Positions 41,991 through 51,420 of a stretch of DNA of 61,823 nucleotides are shown one piece after another. The number at the start of each line of letters is the position of its first letter. The first letter of the stretch is position 1. Source of the stretch: Rhodospirillales bacterium (GTDB taxonomy: Bacteria > Pseudomonadota > Alphaproteobacteria > Rhodospirillales > SHVQ01); NCBI GenBank assembly GCA_009694195.1, contig SHVQ01000014.1:1-61823 (forward strand), given 5' to 3'. The position numbers were made by a program, and so were the translations under genes. Under the pieces are notes generated by a model. That model was not told the DNA's origin. It ran no database searches and saw only the letters and a list, made by a program, of their open reading frames with translations.

Positions 41991-43172
41991 CTATTTGCCG
42001 ATGACCGGCAGCGTCTTCGGCGCGGGGTCGGTGATCCACGCGTAGCCCGTCTTCGTCACCGCCACCAGCTCCTCCAACTGGAAGATGCCGTGGTCGCGGA
42101 CGATCTTCGGCTCGATGTGCAGCACGAGACCAGGCTCCATCATCGTCTTGTCAAAGGCGGCGACGGACGGCGGCTCCGTCATGTCGAGGCCGGAGCCGTG
42201 GCCCATGCGGCCGGGGTTCACGCTGCCGTGGCGGTAGCCGATCCGTTCGAATTCGCGGTCGCGCACCTTCGCGATGTGGGCGACGGGAAGGCCCGGGCGC
42301 ACGGCCTCGATGCAGGCTTGCGTCACGTCCCACACCCGGCGGTAATCGTCCCGTTGGGTGGCGGACGCGCGTCCGACCGCCGCGACGCGGCTGAAGTCGG
42401 ACCAGTAGCCGTTGACGGCGACGCCGATGTCGGTCCACACGGTGTCGCCGGCGCGGAATTTCCGGTCGGTCGGCTCCAAGGTGTATTTGTCGTTGTTCTC
42501 GCGCCCGGCGACGATGGGAGACCACGCGACCTTGTCGGCGCCGGCTTCCAACATCGCGACGACCATCTGCCGATGCACCGCGCGCGCCGTCATGCCGGGC
42601 TTCAGCACCTTCCAGCCCCGCCGGATGCCCGCGTCCGCCGCACGGCACGCCTTTTCGATGTAGGCGATCTCGGCCGCCGACTTGATCAACCTCACGTCCC
42701 ACAGCACGGGCGTGCCGTCGACGAACTTTATCTTCTTCGCCCGGGTCTCCAGCTTGCGGAACGACGTGAGCGGAATCCCAAGCCGCATCTCGTCGCCGAA
42801 ATCGACGCCGACCTTGGTGCCGGCGAGTCCGAGCTCATGCAGGACGTCGGCAAGGATGGGGACGCTGTCGTCGGCGAACCCGGCGAACGTCCGGATATCC
42901 TGGACGTAGGAGGTCGCGCGCAAGCCGTTGCCTTCGACCTCCGTGACCACCGACACGGGCGGCTTGCCGAGCGGTAGGATCGTGTACATGGGACGCGCGT
43001 TGCTCGCCCAGAACTGCGAGCGATGGCCGGTCAAGTAGCGGTGATTGGATTGGCTGGTGACGAGCAGCGCCGAAAGCCCGGCCTTGCGCATCAACGCCCA
43101 CGCCCGCCGGTATCGGCGATCATATTCGGCCCGCGAAAATTCCGCCCCGAACAGCGGCCGGTGCGTCACCAT
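41991..43172 (-). CDS. M24 family metallopeptidase/hydrolase with complete dimetal site
   Basis: A 393-residue M24 enzyme. The ligands are D248 (WTDIGV), D259 (WSDFSR), H325 (RMGHGSGLDM), E354 (HIEPKI) and E368 (QLEELV), so metal binding is expected, as in Xaa-Pro peptidases and related hydrolases. ATG 43172 is taken after GAGGGGAATACTGCC; the open frame to 43307 is non-coding in character. It faces the spermidine/putrescine-type ABC operon across a 257-bp divergent region. It may process a compound imported by that system. Confidence 0.88.
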   Translation of the reverse strand: MVTHRPLFGAEFSRAEYDRRYRRAWALMRKAGLSALLVTSQSNHRYLTGHRSQFWASNARPMYTILPLGKPPVSVVTEVEGNGLRATSYVQDIRTFAGFADDSVPILADVLHELGLAGTKVGVDFGDEMRLGIPLTSFRKLETRAKKIKFVDGTPVLWDVRLIKSAAEIAYIEKACRAADAGIRRGWKVLKPGMTARAVHRQMVVAMLEAGADKVAWSPIVAGRENNDKYTLEPTDRKFRAGDTVWTDIGVAVNGYWSDFSRVAAVGRASATQRDDYRRVWDVTQACIEAVRPGLPVAHIAKVRDREFERIGYRHGSVNPGRMGHGSGLDMTEPPSVAAFDKTMMEPGLVLHIEPKIVRDHGIFQLEELVAVTKTGYAWITDPAPKTLPVIGK

Positions 43173-43280
43173 GGCAGTATTCCCCTCGCGATTCGGGCCC
43201 TTTGCCCTGCGTCGGCTTAATAGCCAGGATGCTCGTCCAGAAGGCTCCCGGGTGTCAACACGAGACCCGCACCAAAAGGG

Positions 43281-43388
43281 TTGAAAACGCTTGGGGAATC
43301 GTGTCACAAAATGCGAGGCGGAGTTTCCCTCGCGGCGAGGCCCTCATGTTTTGCCGGCGAGAGTCCGGGAGTCCGCCGGCGTTTTCAA
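43281..43388. promoter_or_regulatory. Split inverted repeat in the divergent region before the ABC operon
   Basis: TTGAAAACGC (43281-43290) recurs as its exact complement GCGTTTTCAA (43379-43388), about 88 bp apart, within the 257-bp M24/ABC-operon divergent region. Two half-sites of one regulator on a looped promoter are possible. No known operator was recognised. Confidence 0.35.
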
Positions 43389-43429
43389 TTGAGAACGCGG
43401 ACCCATAATATCCAAGGGAGGTGCAGATC

Positions 43430-44485
43430 ATGCGTTCCAAACTGAAAGGGACCCTCTGGCTTGCGGCGGGGCTCGTCGCCGCGCCGCTGGCGCTGACGGC
43501 CGTATCGTCGCCCGCGTTCGCGCAAGCCAAGGAGCTGGTGATCGCCGCGTGGGGCGACCCCTACAAGGCGGTCTGGTACAAGTCGATCGTTCCCAATTTC
43601 GAGAAGGCCACGGGCGCCAAGATCGTGTGGTCCGACGGGTTCTCATCGGCGACCCTCTCCAAGCTGACGGCGCAGAAGGACAAGCCCGAGATCGACCTCG
43701 CGATGTTCGACGACGGGCCTTACTTCCAGGCCGTCCAGCTCGGCCTTTGCAGGAAGCTCGACTTCTCGAAGCTTCCCAACGCCAAGGATATGATTCCCGC
43801 CGCGAGGGACGCGGGCGAGACGGGCATCCTGTGGGGTGCCGCCGGCACCGGCATCTTCTATCACGAGCCGACCTTCAAGGAGAAAAAGTGGGCGCCGCCG
43901 GCCTCGTTCCAGGATTTGTGGCGGCCCGAACTCAAGGGGCAGATTTCCATCCACAACATCAAGAACAGCAACGGCCTCTTCCTCCTGCTTTCCCTGACCG
44001 AAATGTCCGGCGGCAAAATCCCGGACAACATGGAGCCGGGCTGGGCCAAGCTGAAGGACCTCGCCCCGCGCGTCGCGACCTTCGACCAGTACGGCGAGAC
44101 GCCGACGCTGGTCCAGCAGGGCGTGACGGTGATCGGCGTGTGGAGCAACGACCGGGCGTGGAACCTGGCGGCCGTCGGCGGCGTTCCGATCAAGTTCGTG
44201 TTCGCGAAGGAGGGGCTCTTCGCGTTCCGCGAGGCCGCCTGCATCCCGAACGGGCGGCCGGACGACAGGTTCGCTCTCGCCCACACCTTCATCAACATGA
44301 TGATGAGCAAGGAGCAGCAGGAGATCAACGCCAAGGAAGCGGGCTTCATCCCCTTCCACACGGGCGTGACGGGCATCGTCACCGCGGAGGAAACCGCCCG
44401 CATCAAGTTCCCCAACTGGGACGCCATCAACAAGAACCGGGCGGCCTGGACCGAGCGCTGGAACAAGGAAATCGAGCGCAAGTAG
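43430..44485 (+). CDS. Spermidine/putrescine-type ABC transporter substrate-binding protein
   Basis: The 351-residue exported protein has a signal peptide (LWLAAGLVAAPLALTAVSS, cleavage near AFAQA). The mature part starts KELVIAAWGDPYKAVWYKS, as in PotD-like family 1 binding proteins. ATG 43430 follows GGGAGGTGCAG; a GTG at 43421 is the alternative. It heads an operon with an ATPase and two permeases. The ligand could be a polyamine or another cationic or amide compound. Confidence 0.9.
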   Translation: MRSKLKGTLWLAAGLVAAPLALTAVSSPAFAQAKELVIAAWGDPYKAVWYKSIVPNFEKATGAKIVWSDGFSSATLSKLTAQKDKPEIDLAMFDDGPYFQAVQLGLCRKLDFSKLPNAKDMIPAARDAGETGILWGAAGTGIFYHEPTFKEKKWAPPASFQDLWRPELKGQISIHNIKNSNGLFLLLSLTEMSGGKIPDNMEPGWAKLKDLAPRVATFDQYGETPTLVQQGVTVIGVWSNDRAWNLAAVGGVPIKFVFAKEGLFAFREAACIPNGRPDDRFALAHTFINMMMSKEQQEINAKEAGFIPFHTGVTGIVTAEETARIKFPNWDAINKNRAAWTERWNKEIERK

Positions 44486-44523
44486 CGATTCGGCCCGGCC
44501 TCGCCGTCATTACGCCGTGACGT

Positions 44524-44546
44524 CCCCCTCCCCGCCGGGGAGGGGG
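44524..44546 (+). terminator. Hairpin between binding-protein and ATPase genes
   Basis: CCCCCTCCCCG (44524-44534) and CGGGGAGGGGG (44536-44546) form a strong stem with no T-run. It lies in the 122-bp gap after the binding-protein gene and is likely to stabilise that transcript or reduce downstream transcription. Confidence 0.55.
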
Positions 44547-44607
44547 CGTTGCCTTCGTTTATCGATAACTCGCGGGCCGTGCCGGACTTCCGGCGCGCGC
44601 CTATGGA

Positions 44608-45687
44608 ATGGGCCTCATGGAACACGTTCGCCTGCACGAGGTCTCGAAGTTCTACGGCCAGGTCCTTGCCGTCGACCGCCTCTCGCTCTCGATCAATCAG
44701 GGCGAGAGCGTGGCGCTGCTCGGGCCCTCGGGCTGCGGCAAGACGACGACGCTGAACCTGCTCGCCGGATTTCTCCAGCCGGACGGCGGCACGATCCGCA
44801 TCGCTGACCGGGACGTCGCCGGGCTTCCCCCCAACAAGCGCAACCTCGGGATGGTGTTCCAGAGCTACGCCCTCTTCCCCCACATGACGGTCGCGGAAAA
44901 CGTCGCCTTCGGGCTCAAGCTCAGGCGCGTCGAGTCGGCGGAGCGCGAGCGGCGGCTGAAGGAAGCCCTCGACATGGTGCGGCTCGGCGGCTTCGCCGAC
45001 CGGTTTCCGCGGCAGCTTTCGGGCGGCCAGCAGCAGCGCGTCGCCCTCGCCCGCGCGATCATCGTGCAGCCCGACATCATGCTCTATGACGAGCCGCTCT
45101 CCAACCTGGACGCCAAGCTGCGCGAGGAGATGCGCTCGGAGCTGCTCGACATCCAGGACCGCATCCGGATCACCAGCATCTACGTCACCCACGACCAGGA
45201 AGAGGCGTTGGCCCTCGCCGACCGCGTCGCCGTCATGAGCAACGGTTGCGTCGAGCAGATCGGAACTCCGGACGAAGTCTACGAGAAGCCCGCCACCGGC
45301 TTCGTCGCCAAGTTTCTCGGCGAGTCCAACGTCCTGCCGGGCACGGTGGCGCGCGCGGACGGAACCTCGGTCGTCGTCGACCTCGGCGGCCATTCCGTGC
45401 ACTGCCAGACGAGCGAGCGGTTCTCGGCCGGCGACCGCGTGGAAGTGGTGGTGCGGACGGAGCGCCTCGCCGTGAGCCCGGAGCGCCTTTCGACCGACAA
45501 CTGCTTCAAGGCACGCCTCCACCACGCCATCTACCTGGGCGGCACCATCCGCTACCTGGTCCAGCTCGGCGACCACCGGTTGATCATGGTCGAGAAGAAC
45601 CGGGGCGACCGCGCCGCGCTGTCCGAGGGGAGCGAGGTCTACGTGGGCTGGCCGGCCAAGGATTCGCTTCTGGTGAAGTTGCCATGA
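44608..45687 (+). CDS. Spermidine/putrescine-type ABC transporter ATP-binding protein (PotA-like)
   Basis: A 359-residue ATPase with Walker A GPSGCGKTT, signature LSGGQQQRV, Walker B IMLYDEPLSNLDAKL and switch His in YVTHDQEEA, followed by a C-terminal TOBE domain (about 285-355). No clear ribosome-binding site is visible before ATG 44608. Its stop overlaps the first permease start by 4 bp. It powers import with the adjacent permeases. Confidence 0.94.
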   Translation: MGLMEHVRLHEVSKFYGQVLAVDRLSLSINQGESVALLGPSGCGKTTTLNLLAGFLQPDGGTIRIADRDVAGLPPNKRNLGMVFQSYALFPHMTVAENVAFGLKLRRVESAERERRLKEALDMVRLGGFADRFPRQLSGGQQQRVALARAIIVQPDIMLYDEPLSNLDAKLREEMRSELLDIQDRIRITSIYVTHDQEEALALADRVAVMSNGCVEQIGTPDEVYEKPATGFVAKFLGESNVLPGTVARADGTSVVVDLGGHSVHCQTSERFSAGDRVEVVVRTERLAVSPERLSTDNCFKARLHHAIYLGGTIRYLVQLGDHRLIMVEKNRGDRAALSEGSEVYVGWPAKDSLLVKLP

Positions 45688-46601
45688 GCGCGATGACCGC
45701 GGAGGCCGCTGTCGCCGCTGTCTCCGCAGTGCCGCAGCGCCGAGTCAACTGGACGCCCTGGATCATCCTGGCGCCGGCGCTCGTCTTCTTTCTGATCTTC
45801 TACGTGGTGCCGCTCGCCATCCTGCTCGCCAACAGCGTTCAGCGGTGGGACACGTACACCTACAAGGTCCTGGACTACGCCACCCTCCACCAGTACGTGC
45901 GGTACCTCTTGGACCCGTACTATCTCGAGGTGCTGGTCCGCACGGTGCGCATCGCGGCGCTGACCACCCTTTACTCGGTGATCGCCGCCTATCCCGTGGC
46001 CATCTATCTCACCAAGGCCGGTCCGACCGAGCGTTCGATCCTCACCCTGATCATCATTTCGCCGCTGTTGGTCAGCGTGGTCATTCTCTGTTTCGGCTGG
46101 ATGGTCGTGTTCGCGCCCGCGGGGCTCATCAACTGGGCCCTCAAGATGGTGGGCATCGTCGACGCGCCGCTCAAGCTGAAGTTTTCCGAGGCGTCGGTCA
46201 TCTCGGGCCTCGTCCACGTTTATTTCCCGTTTGTGGCGCTCTCCATCTACAACTCCCTGCAGAACATCGACCCGGCGACGGTGCGCGCGGCGCGCATCCT
46301 CGGCGCCGGACCGATCCGCACCTTCTGGAGCATCACGCTTCCGCTCAGCATCCCGGGCGCGCTGGCGGGCTCGTTGATCGTGTTCGCGCTGTCCACCAGC
46401 TCGTTCGTGGTGCCCATGTTCCTCGGAGGCGCCTGGGTCAAGGTGGTGGCGTACCACATCTGGGAGCAGAACATGGCCACGATCGATTGGCCGTTCGGGG
46501 CGGCGATCGCCGTCATTCTGCTCGTCGTCACCGCCACCATCATGCTCGCCTACAACCGCCTGATGGAACGCCGCCTGTTTACCGGCGTCTTCGCGCGCTA
46601 G
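45684..46601 (+). CDS. Spermidine/putrescine-type ABC transporter permease (PotB-like)
   Basis: A 305-residue permease with about six transmembrane helices (first: WIILAPALVFFLIFYVVPLA). The EAA loop RAARILGAGPIRTFWSITLP lies at about 198-217. ATG 45684 overlaps the ATPase stop as ATGA; the longer open frame upstream is shadow of that gene. Confidence 0.92.
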   Translation: MSAMTAEAAVAAVSAVPQRRVNWTPWIILAPALVFFLIFYVVPLAILLANSVQRWDTYTYKVLDYATLHQYVRYLLDPYYLEVLVRTVRIAALTTLYSVIAAYPVAIYLTKAGPTERSILTLIIISPLLVSVVILCFGWMVVFAPAGLINWALKMVGIVDAPLKLKFSEASVISGLVHVYFPFVALSIYNSLQNIDPATVRAARILGAGPIRTFWSITLPLSIPGALAGSLIVFALSTSSFVVPMFLGGAWVKVVAYHIWEQNMATIDWPFGAAIAVILLVVTATIMLAYNRLMERRLFTGVFAR

Positions 46602-46613
46602 GGGGGGGCCGCC

Positions 46614-47399
46614 GTGATTCTTCGCATCTTCACTTACGGGGTCATGGGCTTCCTCTTGCTCCCCCTCTTCGCCACCATTGCCACTTCGTTCACCGAGCTC
46701 GCGTACGTGGCCTTTCCGCCCAAGGGATTCACGCTCAAGTGGTACTGGGATGCCCTCGGGCGGTCCGAGTTCGGCGAGTCGCTCCTCTTGAGCTTCTCCA
46801 TCGCGGTCGTCACGGCAGTGTTCGCCACCCTACTCGGCCTCACGGTGGCGGTTGCCATCGTCCGCCACCGGTTCCCCGGCCGCGATGTCTTAAACGCCTT
46901 TTTCCTGTCGCCGCTGGTGCTGCCTGCGCTGGTGATCGGGCTCGCGCTCCTGCAGTACTACGCCCAGACCGGAGTCGGCACGACCTTCGCGGGCGTCGTC
47001 ATCGGCCACATCGTCATCACCACGCCCTACGCCACCCGCCTCATCATGGCGAGCCTCACCGGCGTCGATCATGCGATCGAGTGGGCGGCGCAGACGCTCG
47101 GCGCCTCCCGCGTCGGCGCCTTCCTCCGCGTCACTTTGCCCGTCATCCGCAACGGCATGGTGTCGGGCGCCGTCTTCACGTTTATCATGTCGTTCGAGAA
47201 CGTGACCGTGTCGGCCTTCCTGTCGACACCGAGGATGACCACCTTCCCCGTCCGCATCTTCCTCTACTGGGACCAGGTCGTGCAGCCATGGCTCATCGCG
47301 ATCGCCTCGATGGTGATCGTCGGCACGTTCGTCGTGCTCGCCGTATTCGACCGGCTGGTGAGCGTGCGCGGGCTCTACGGAGCGGGCGACCGGCGTTAG
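46614..47399 (+). CDS. Spermidine/putrescine-type ABC transporter permease (PotC-like)
   Basis: A 261-residue permease with several transmembrane helices and EAA loop AAQTLGASRVGAFLRVTLPV (about 160-179). It starts at GTG 46614, 12 bp after the previous permease. Its last 4 bp overlap the end of the convergent amidase gene. It completes the importer encoded from 43430. Confidence 0.92.
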   Translation: MILRIFTYGVMGFLLLPLFATIATSFTELAYVAFPPKGFTLKWYWDALGRSEFGESLLLSFSIAVVTAVFATLLGLTVAVAIVRHRFPGRDVLNAFFLSPLVLPALVIGLALLQYYAQTGVGTTFAGVVIGHIVITTPYATRLIMASLTGVDHAIEWAAQTLGASRVGAFLRVTLPVIRNGMVSGAVFTFIMSFENVTVSAFLSTPRMTTFPVRIFLYWDQVVQPWLIAIASMVIVGTFVVLAVFDRLVSVRGLYGAGDRR

Positions 47400-48790
47400 A
47401 GATCCGGCCGCCGACCGAGGCCGGCGGCATGATCGTCCTCGAAATCGGCGGCGAGCGCGAGCAGCGTCGCGTCGCTGCCGTCCCGCCCCATCACCTGGGC
47501 GCCGATGGGAAGCCCGGCCTTCGAGAACCCGACCGGGAAACAGTGCTGCGGAATCGACAGCACGGTCGCCGGTCCCATGAACAGGCCGCGGATGTCGTTG
47601 TACGGCCGCTCGGCGCCGTTGACGCGGACGACGGAGCTGCCGACCTCCGGCGGATCGCAGGCGCAGCCGGGCAGCAGAATGGCGTCAGCCTTGGACAGGA
47701 CCGCGGTGATCTCAGCCCTCAGGCGATCAGCCTGCCGCCGCGCGTTCACCATGTCGGAATCGGTGAGGCTGCGGCCGAACCGGAGCCGGTCCACTTCCGC
47801 CGGCCCGAGCCGGTCCCAGAGAGACTCAGGCAGCGCCTCCGCCGCGAGCTTCGCCCCAAGGGCGCGCATCGCCGTTCGCCCGTTTTCGAGCACCGCGGGC
47901 TCCCACGCGAGCACCTGCACGGAAAGCCCCCGGCGCCGCGCCCACGCGACGACACGGTCGAGCGCATCGACAACCTCGCCGTCGCAGGTTTTCTGGAAAA
48001 GTTCGAGGGGAACGGCGATGCGCACGTCCTTCGTCGGACGCGCGTCGCCCGGAGGGGTATTCGCGATCGCGCGCAGCGCCGGGATCAAGTCGCGCGAGCG
48101 GCGCGCCATGGGCCCCAGCGTTTCCTGGCCCGGACAGAGGATGGTGACGCCCCCCTCGTCGATCAGGCTCGGGGTCGGCCGGATGCCGGCGATGCCGCAC
48201 CAGGCGGCCGGCGCCCGGATGGACCCGCCGGCGTCGGTCGCGAGGCCGAGGACGGCCGCACCCGCGGCAACCGCGGCGGCCGAGCCGCCGCTCGATCCGG
48301 ACGCGATGCGCCTGATATCCCAAGGATTGCGAGTCTGCTTGAAGACGCTCTCGGTCGTGGCGCCGAGGCCGTACTCGTGCGTGTTCGCCTTGCCGAGCAT
48401 GACGGCGCCGGCCTTGCGAAGGCCCGCGACCGCATAGGCATCGTGCTCCGCCGGCCGGACCGCCACGGCATGCGAGCCGTTGGTGGTCGGCAGCCCCCGC
48501 ACGTCGATCATGTCCTTCACGGCGACGGGAATGCCGGAGAGCGGCCCGATGCCGTCGTTGCGTGCGAACGCAGTCTCCGCCGCCTTCGCCGCCGCGCGCG
48601 CGCCTTCGCGGTCGACCGCGATGTAGGCGGAGATGAGCGGCTCCGTGCGCTCGATCCGCCGGAGCACGATCTCGAGAAATTCGACTGGCGAAAGCCGCCG
48701 CTCGCGGAAAAGACCGGCGAGCGTCGCGATGTCGGCAAAACAAAGGTCGTCGTCGGTCACGGGCGCGGCCCCTTTTTTCAATGAAACCAT
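47396..48790 (-). CDS. Amidase signature family hydrolase
   Basis: A 464-residue amidase with the Ser-cisSer-Lys triad: K92 (VAVKDMID), S167 in ASGSSGGSAA and S190 in TDAGGSIRAP. The family hydrolyses amides, ureas or carbamates. ATG 48790 (MVSLKKG) is used; GTG 48760 with AAGGGG upstream is an equally plausible start. It sits between two polyamine-type ABC importers and beside an amidohydrolase, so an imported amide is a reasonable substrate. It could also be a GatA-like protein, but no GatB or GatC neighbours are present. Confidence 0.9.
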   Translation of the reverse strand: MVSLKKGAAPVTDDDLCFADIATLAGLFRERRLSPVEFLEIVLRRIERTEPLISAYIAVDREGARAAAKAAETAFARNDGIGPLSGIPVAVKDMIDVRGLPTTNGSHAVAVRPAEHDAYAVAGLRKAGAVMLGKANTHEYGLGATTESVFKQTRNPWDIRRIASGSSGGSAAAVAAGAAVLGLATDAGGSIRAPAAWCGIAGIRPTPSLIDEGGVTILCPGQETLGPMARRSRDLIPALRAIANTPPGDARPTKDVRIAVPLELFQKTCDGEVVDALDRVVAWARRRGLSVQVLAWEPAVLENGRTAMRALGAKLAAEALPESLWDRLGPAEVDRLRFGRSLTDSDMVNARRQADRLRAEITAVLSKADAILLPGCACDPPEVGSSVVRVNGAERPYNDIRGLFMGPATVLSIPQHCFPVGFSKAGLPIGAQVMGRDGSDATLLALAADFEDDHAAGLGRRPDL

Positions 48791-48924
48791 GCGCCGTCGC
48801 GCGCGCGCGCGCAACGGAGATGCGTCCCCGGCGTTCCGGATTGCCTTTGATCGACCGGGATTTCGGTGTCAAAGTTCCACCCAGCCCGCGCGCCGCAAAC
48901 CGGCCGCGTCCCCAGGAGGACTTC

Positions 48925-50061
48925 ATGGCCAAGAACGGATTCAAGGTTTTCGACGCCGACCTGCACGTGCAGGAGCCATGGGACCTCTGGCTCCGCTACA
49001 TCGAGCCCCGTTACAAGAACCAGGCGCCGATCGGCACGCGGGAATATTTCATGGACCTTCACCTCGTCCACGACGGCAAGGTCATCGCCAAGACCATGCA
49101 CAACAAGAAAGGCGAGGACGATCAAGTCAAGGCCCAGTCCCTCAAGCAAGGCCGCTACGACCTCTACAAGGATTTCGAGGCGCGCGGGTTCGGGCCGGAC
49201 ACCCAGGTCGAGGCCATGGACAAGGAGGGTGTCGACGCGGCCGTCCTGTTCCCGACGCGCGGGCTTTTCGCCCACGCCAAGGAGTACGACGACGACGGCC
49301 TCGCGGCCGCGATCTCGCGGGCCTACAACGACTGGCTCGCCGATTTCTGCGCGCACAAGCCGGACCGCATGTTCGGCGCCGCCATGGTCCCGGCGCAAGC
49401 CGTCGGCGCCGCCGTCGAGGAGGCCCGGCGCGCGAAGCGCGATCTCGGCTTCAAGGCGATCTTCCTCCGCCCCAACCCGGTGAAGGGCCGCAATTGGCAC
49501 GACCGCTATTACGATCCGCTGTGGGCCGAGTGCGAGAAGCTGGACCTCGCGGTCGGGTTTCATGAGGGCGTGCCGTGCGCGTTGCCCGTCGCCATGGCCG
49601 ACCGCTTCATCGCGGACGAAGTCGACACGTGGACGACCGAGCACGTCGCCGCGCACCCGATCGAGCAGATGTATGCCTGCCTCTCGACGCTCGCGGGGGG
49701 CGTCTGCGAGCGCTTCCCCGGCTTGCGCGTCGGCTTCCTCGAAGGCAACTGCAGCTGGGCGCCGTTCTGGCTCTGGCGCATGGACGAGCACTGGGAAGGC
49801 ACGGTGAAGGAACGCACGCCGGAGCCGCCGAGCTTCTACTTCCGCCGCCAGTGCTACGTCTCCGTCGAAGCCGACGAGACGGTGGCGTCCCACGCGATCG
49901 ACTGGCTCAAAGGCGGCAACATCGTCTTCTCGACCGATTTCCCGCACCGGGACAGCAAGTTCCCGCACGCGGTCGAGGTCCTGCTGAAACAGCCGTTCCC
50001 GGAGGACGCCAAGCGCAAGATACTGTGGGACAACCCGGCGAAGCTTTACGGGTTCGCGTGA
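48925..50061 (+). CDS. Amidohydrolase-2 family metal-dependent hydrolase/decarboxylase
   Basis: A 378-residue amidohydrolase_2 (ACMSD-like) TIM barrel. It has an N-terminal DADLHVQEPWDLW motif (H14), a central VGFHEG His and a C-terminal FSTDFPHRDSKFPHA with the conserved Asp. Family members hydrolyse or decarboxylate aromatic and cyclic acids. ATG 48925 follows an ideal AGGAGG; the open frame from 48781 precedes it without coding character. It is divergent from the amidase and precedes the second polyamine-type importer by 171 bp. Confidence 0.9.
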   Translation: MAKNGFKVFDADLHVQEPWDLWLRYIEPRYKNQAPIGTREYFMDLHLVHDGKVIAKTMHNKKGEDDQVKAQSLKQGRYDLYKDFEARGFGPDTQVEAMDKEGVDAAVLFPTRGLFAHAKEYDDDGLAAAISRAYNDWLADFCAHKPDRMFGAAMVPAQAVGAAVEEARRAKRDLGFKAIFLRPNPVKGRNWHDRYYDPLWAECEKLDLAVGFHEGVPCALPVAMADRFIADEVDTWTTEHVAAHPIEQMYACLSTLAGGVCERFPGLRVGFLEGNCSWAPFWLWRMDEHWEGTVKERTPEPPSFYFRRQCYVSVEADETVASHAIDWLKGGNIVFSTDFPHRDSKFPHAVEVLLKQPFPEDAKRKILWDNPAKLYGFA

Positions 50062-50232
50062 GCGCCGAAGCGCGGCGTCCTCCCATTGCCGCCGATTTCC
50101 GGCTGGTGTAGAACGTCTGCAACGGGTTAATCAGCCTGGCGAAGTAAACGATCAGGCACCCGCGGCTTTCTTCAATCAGAATGCGACCGGCGAGCTCGCA
50201 GGGGGCGCGCCGGAATTCCAGGGAGAGAAAAC

Positions 50233-51291
50233 ATGAATACCAGCGTTCGCAGGTCTTGGGCCATGTGGCTCGCAGGCGCGGTCCTTGCGCTTCCGTTGTT
50301 CGCCGCTTCCGCCTCCGCCCAGCAGACGTTCGTCATCGCCGGGTTCGGCGGGCCGAACGAAGCGATCATGCGGAAGACCCTGATTCCTGAGTTCGAGAAG
50401 GCCAACAACGTCAAAGTCGAATGGCTGCCGGCGAGCTCAACCCAGAACCACGGCCGCATCAAGGCGCAAAAGGCCAACCCGCAGGTCGACGTGATCCTGC
50501 TCGACTACATGGTGCAGGTGCTGGCGTCGAAGGAAGACCTCTTGGCGCCGCTCGATCCCAAGCTCGTGCCCAACCTCGCCGACATCCGCAAGGAAGGCCG
50601 CCTCGACGGCGACAAGGGCGTCGGCTTCGGCATCAACTACGTCGTGATGGTCTACAACAGCAAGATTTTCAAGGATAAGAAGATCCCCGAGCCGACCTCG
50701 TGGAACGACCTGCTCAACCCCGCCGCCAAAGGCCGCGTTTCCGTCCGCCACATCACCTCGAGCTACGGCCTGGTGCCGATGATCATGCTCGCCTACATGA
50801 ACGGCGGCAGCGAAAAGAGCATCGAGCCCGGCTTCAACAAGTTCAAGGAGCTGGCCCCGAATGTGCTCGAATTCTCGACCACCGGCGGCCAGTCCGAGCA
50901 GTTCATGATCTCGGGCGACGCCTGGCTCGCCGCGATGGGCGCCGACAACGCCATGGCCGTCATGGCGAAGAACCCGGACCTCAAGACCGTCATCCCGAAG
51001 GAAGGCACCATCTACATGCTCACCACCGCCAACGTGGTGAAGGGCGCGCCCAAGGCCGAGCTCGCGCAGAAGTTCGTCAACGCCATGCTGACGCCGAAGG
51101 GGCAGCAGCAGGTCGCCAACGCCTTCATGTACATGCCGACCAGCACCAAGGTTTCGGGCAACGACGTGAAGCAGTACCTGCCCTACGATCCGAGCGTCAA
51201 GTTCAAGGAGACCATCATCGATGACCTCTACGTCTCCCAGAACCGCGAAGCCTGGGTCGAGAAGTTCAACAAGGAAGTTCTGAAGAAGTAG
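50233..51291 (+). CDS. Spermidine/putrescine-type ABC transporter substrate-binding protein, second system
   Basis: The 352-residue exported protein has a signal peptide (MWLAGAVLALPLFAASASA). The mature start is QQTFVIAGFGGPNEAIMRKT, as in family 1 binding proteins. The AGGGAGAG ribosome-binding site is good. It is only moderately similar to the binding protein at 43430, which suggests a different ligand. Confidence 0.9.
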   Translation: MNTSVRRSWAMWLAGAVLALPLFAASASAQQTFVIAGFGGPNEAIMRKTLIPEFEKANNVKVEWLPASSTQNHGRIKAQKANPQVDVILLDYMVQVLASKEDLLAPLDPKLVPNLADIRKEGRLDGDKGVGFGINYVVMVYNSKIFKDKKIPEPTSWNDLLNPAAKGRVSVRHITSSYGLVPMIMLAYMNGGSEKSIEPGFNKFKELAPNVLEFSTTGGQSEQFMISGDAWLAAMGADNAMAVMAKNPDLKTVIPKEGTIYMLTTANVVKGAPKAELAQKFVNAMLTPKGQQQVANAFMYMPTSTKVSGNDVKQYLPYDPSVKFKETIIDDLYVSQNREAWVEKFNKEVLKK

Positions 51292-51297
51292 CACAGG

Positions 51298-51402
51298 CGT
51301 CATGGCCGGGCCGGCCTTTCGGCCGAGCCCCGGCCATCCACGTCTTCCTGCCTTGATGCCAACGCAAGGCGTGGATGCCCGGGCCAAGCCCGGGCATGAC
51401 GC
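51298..51402. repeat. Family B intergenic palindromic element after the binding-protein gene
   Basis: CGTCATGGCCGGGCCGGCC and GGGCCAAGCCCGGGCATGACG close a long palindrome with CATCCACG/CGTGGATG cores. It is the longest family B copy and fills the 129-bp gap between the binding-protein and ATPase genes, so it may set their relative expression. Confidence 0.8.
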
Positions 51403-51420
51403 AAGACTCTGGGGGATCGC

